DNA of 64,000 nucleotides from Rhizobium rhizogenes NBRC 13257 (GTDB lineage Bacteria > Pseudomonadota > Alphaproteobacteria > Rhizobiales > Rhizobiaceae), in assembly GCF_000696095.1 (NCBI RefSeq), contig NZ_BAYX01000023.1, positions 49,754-113,753 on the forward strand, given 5' to 3'. Numbering within the stretch: the first letter of the stretch is position 1; each line of letters begins with the position of its first letter. The notes under the pieces are model-generated. The model was not told the DNA's origin. It did not search any database and was given only the letters and a program-made list of their open reading frames with translations. A program made the position numbers and the translations under genes. Below are positions 61,517 to 64,000 of this stretch, one piece after another.

Positions 61517-62332
61517 TTATTTGGCGGCCGACTTTTCCGCCGACGCCAACGATTGCGAGAAAGTCGGCTGTTGCTGCAGCCAGGCTTGATAGGCGGTCTC
61601 AGTATCGACGATGACCGTCCCGCGCATCTGCGGATGACCGACGCCGCACAATTCCGCGCAGAGAACCTCGAATGTTCCTGTCCGCGTTGGCGTGAACCAA
61701 TAGTAGGTGACGGTGCCGGGGATCATGTCCATCTTGGCGCGGAATTCCGGTACGTAGAAATCGTGCAGGACGTCGATCGAGCGCAGAAGCATTTTGACCG
61801 GCTTGCCGGCGGGCAAATGCAGCTCGCCACCTTGGACGATGACGTCGTCCATTCCGGAGGGATCATTCTTGTTCAAACCGAGCGGGTTGTCCGGAGTGAC
61901 ATCGCGCGTATCCGCCCGACCGAGCCGCCCGTCCGCTCCCGGCAGCCGGAAACTCCATTGCCATTGCTGCCCGACGACTTCGACCTGACTGGCATCGGTC
62001 GGGACCGTGACGAACTGTTTCCACACGAAGAGGCCCGGCGCGAGCATTGCAGCCACCCCGATCGCAGTCCCCCCCGCGAGCCACCATTCCAACCGCTTGT
62101 TTTCGGGCTGGTATGCCGCCTGGTTTCCGGCGCGGTGCCTGAAGCGAAGGACGCAATAGGCCATGAACAACACGACCGCCGCGAAAACGAAGCCGGTGAT
62201 CCAGAACGTGATGACAATCGTGTTGTCTATGTAGCTCCAGTTCGACGCAATCGGCGTCCACCACCATGGGCTAAGCAGATGGAACGCGATCGATCCCACC
62301 ACCAGCAGAACGAGAATCACTGCGACAGCCAT
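61517..62332 (-). CDS. coxM: Cytochrome c oxidase subunit II (CoxM type)
   Basis: The 271-residue protein has two membrane segments near the start and a CuA domain. The CuA ligands are in CAELCGVGHPQM and a His in the VLHDFYVPEFRAKMDM region; the aromatic VVGQQWQWSFRLPG loop takes electrons from cytochrome c. The presence of a full CuA site makes this a cytochrome c oxidase, not a quinol oxidase. It is the first gene of the operon. Confidence 0.94.
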   Translation of the reverse strand: MAVAVILVLLVVGSIAFHLLSPWWWTPIASNWSYIDNTIVITFWITGFVFAAVVLFMAYCVLRFRHRAGNQAAYQPENKRLEWWLAGGTAIGVAAMLAPGLFVWKQFVTVPTDASQVEVVGQQWQWSFRLPGADGRLGRADTRDVTPDNPLGLNKNDPSGMDDVIVQGGELHLPAGKPVKMLLRSIDVLHDFYVPEFRAKMDMIPGTVTYYWFTPTRTGTFEVLCAELCGVGHPQMRGTVIVDTETAYQAWLQQQPTFSQSLASAEKSAAK

Positions 62333-62562
62333 CGTCTCCTCCCTGACCCGGCCGCGAACATTTCGACAATCCCATCGCGAAACGTTTTAGTATTATCTCA
62401 TGAAGAACTCAGACGAGCAATTGCGGCAACAGCAGCGGTTCCGGCAAGACACGGGGCATATCGACGCCGCGGGAACGGATCGGCGGCGTCATGCTTGCTG
62501 AGCCGAACCTCGCCGATCCAACCGGCGACGCAGGGAAAAGCTCGTCCACACTTGGCATTTCG

Positions 62563-62949
62563 CTATTTGGAGTACTGCTTCAAATAGGCGATCAGATTGG
62601 TAATCTCGGTATCGTCCTTCAGCCCGATGAAGGTCATTTTCGTGCCTTTCACCTTCGCCTTGGGATCATGTAAATAGTCGCGAAGTGTCGCCTCGTCCCA
62701 TATGAGGCCACCCTTGCCCGCCGTCTGCATTGCCGGCGAATAGGCAAAATTAGGGTGTGTTCCGGCTGTTCTGCCGAACAGACCGTTCAGCGAGGGGCCA
62801 ATCTTGTTCTGGTCCGTTTCAGCTATGTGGCAAATGGCGCATTTCTTGAAAACGGTGGCTCCTGCCGTAACGTCACCTTCCTGCGCAAGGGCGGCAAGCG
62901 GTGAAGCAAAGGTGAGAAGCAGACAGATTGGAAGAAGACGATAAGACAT
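62563..62949 (-). CDS. Class I cytochrome c, exported
   Basis: Starting at the ATG at 62949 with a GAGG site, the 128-residue protein has a Sec signal peptide (LLPICLLLTFASPLAALAQ), the heme motif CAICH and the axial Met in GTKMTFIGL. It looks like a cytochrome c2/c550-type carrier. It is 230 bases upstream of the oxidase operon on the same strand and could pass electrons to it. The longer frame to 63555 overlaps the DUF2189 gene and is not real. Confidence 0.9.
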   Translation of the reverse strand: MSYRLLPICLLLTFASPLAALAQEGDVTAGATVFKKCAICHIAETDQNKIGPSLNGLFGRTAGTHPNFAYSPAMQTAGKGGLIWDEATLRDYLHDPKAKVKGTKMTFIGLKDDTEITNLIAYLKQYSK

Positions 62950-63050
62950 GGCAACCTCATTCTCTCCATCGCTATTCCAATCCAAGCGAATGTCGTCGGG
63001 CAGGTCGCAGCAGCTTGGAGCTGTTCCTGCAGTAGGTTTCCTTTGCAAAT

Positions 63051-63866
63051 TCAAGGCCTGCGGTTCGGATCGAGGGGGGCAATCAATTTGCGATATAGGT
63101 GCCAGGTCGAATGCCCAAGGATGGGCATGATGACCGCAAGGCCGGCAAAAATCGGGATCGTACCGACGACAAGCAGCGCCGCGACGATGAGTCCCCAAAG
63201 CGCAACCGGCCCTGGATTGGCAAGTGTGGCGCGTATACTCGTGTCCACGGCAGAAACCGCGCCGACATCCCGGTCCAGTAGCAGTGGGAATGCCACCACC
63301 GTCGTCGCCAGCACAATTATTGCGAAAATGAAACCGGCCAGGTTTCCCCAAAGCATAAGGGAGAGGCCCTGTGGGGTCGTCAGCACGTCTGACAGGAAGG
63401 TCGAGATCGAGGTCAGACCGGCCCCATCGAAGGTCATGGTGTAGATGCGTTGTGCGACAATCAGCCAGGCGATGAAAAGCGCGAACAGCATGAGGCCTAC
63501 CGCAATGATCGACGGCAACGCCGGAGAATGACGGACCTCCAGCGCGTGATGCCATGAGCTATCGAATCCCTGTTCACGGCGTCGGCTGATTTCGTAAAGG
63601 CCAATGGCCGCGATCGGACCAACCAGCGCAAAGCCCGACATCAAGGGATAAAGCAGTGGCAGCAGATCAGCGCCATCGCTCCACATGACCAGGAAGATGC
63701 CCGCGATCGGATACATAAGACAGAGAAAAACATAATGGGATGGCTTCTCTCTAAAGTCATCAAGTCCCAACCGCAGCGCATCGATAAGATCCATGACGCC
63801 GATCTTGCGGACTTCCGGGCGCGTAAGTTCGCCGCTCGCACCGGCCATAACATGAAATGCTGCCAT
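63051..63866 (-). CDS. DUF2189 integral membrane protein
   Basis: From the ATG at 63866 with a GAGGAGGAGA site, the protein has 271 residues and about six membrane segments. It matches the DUF2189 family: SHYVFLCLMYPIAGIFLV, LYPLMSGFALVGPIAAIGLYE, HALEVRHSPALPSI and a final LGHSTWHLYRKLI. The family often lies next to oxidase and cytochrome genes in Alphaproteobacteria. It may help in oxidase assembly or act as a permease; the function is unknown. Confidence 0.83.
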   Translation of the reverse strand: MAAFHVMAGASGELTRPEVRKIGVMDLIDALRLGLDDFREKPSHYVFLCLMYPIAGIFLVMWSDGADLLPLLYPLMSGFALVGPIAAIGLYEISRRREQGFDSSWHHALEVRHSPALPSIIAVGLMLFALFIAWLIVAQRIYTMTFDGAGLTSISTFLSDVLTTPQGLSLMLWGNLAGFIFAIIVLATTVVAFPLLLDRDVGAVSAVDTSIRATLANPGPVALWGLIVAALLVVGTIPIFAGLAVIMPILGHSTWHLYRKLIAPLDPNRRP

Positions 63867-64000
63867 AGCATCTCTCCTCCTCGCCACAATCCGGCTAGTG
63901 GTATAAAGACGCGCGGCAAATTTTTACCGACACGTCAAACCGCAACCGGTGTTCATAGATTTATCAAATTTTGTTGCCTTTGTCGCCTATTCCTTAAACT

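Noticed and set aside
62950..63555. Long N-terminal extension of the cytochrome c frame
   Set aside because: It overlaps the DUF2189 gene on the same strand in another frame; the ATG at 62949 gives a perfect signal peptide.

Overview
The window looks like part of a replicon from a plant- or soil-associated alphaproteobacterium of the Rhizobiales, most likely a Rhizobiaceae member (Rhizobium/Agrobacterium/Ensifer group). The evidence is three SyrB-like genes, a coxMNOP-like alternative oxidase operon, many ABC uptake systems paired with GntR/LysR/IclR regulators, and moderately high GC. The gene density, the catabolic content and the island of insertion sequences near 33-40 kb suggest an accessory region or megaplasmid; this is inference.

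Layout. 1-6.2 kb: a quinone-reductase fragment with its divergent HxlR regulator; an exported GH1 beta-glucosidase with a Tat-exported PhlG/phloretin-hydrolase-like protein under a divergent LysR regulator; an MFS/TetR divergent pair. 6.2-13.2 kb: a sugar-acid locus (GntR, two SDRs, D-lyxose isomerase-like protein, Dld, FAH-family hydrolase) divergent from uxuA, with matched operator-like repeats between them. 13.7-29.9 kb: a 17-gene unidirectional cluster. 29.9-33.1 kb: an ornithine cyclodeaminase remnant, then GntR, a PLP lyase and a class II aldolase. 33.6-39.7 kb: a mobile mystery A/B (XRE/Fic) module, an IS3-family element interrupted by an IS110-family element, a LysR remnant and an IS5-like element. 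39.8-46.0 kb: a family 5 (Dpp/Opp/Nik-like) ABC transporter with an embedded GntR. 46.2-49.4 kb: a nickel/cobalt-type locus (GNAT, NicO exporter, CsoR/RcnR-type repressor, unknown protein) with three related palindromes. 49.7-53.6 kb: LuxR, AraC and LysE-family genes. 54-55.8 kb: three SyrB-like genes. 56.7 kb: a YUCCA-like flavin monooxygenase. 57.9-63.9 kb: an alternative cytochrome c oxidase operon, a cytochrome c and a DUF2189 protein.

The main discovery candidate is the 13.7-29.9 kb cluster. It holds, in one direction, a cyclase-family metal hydrolase, cupin, SDR, 3-hydroxyacyl-CoA-dehydrogenase-family enzyme, PhlG-like C-C hydrolase, a branched-chain-type ABC importer with two sister binding proteins, an aromatic-acid-type MFS porter, a BKACE (DUF849) lyase, IclR regulator, acetoacetyl-CoA synthetase and thiolase. 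This set matches step for step the reductive phloroglucinol route known from anaerobes (reductase, dihydrophloroglucinol cyclohydrolase, 3-hydroxy-5-oxohexanoate dehydrogenase, triacetate acetoacetate-lyase), followed by conversion of acetoacetate to acetyl-CoA. A second PhlG-like protein and a beta-glucosidase at 0.9-3.4 kb would feed it from phlorizin-like glucosides. I infer an acylphloroglucinol/phloretin/phloroglucinol catabolic system in a probably respiring alphaproteobacterium. The substrate is a hypothesis; the enzyme families are read directly from the sequence.
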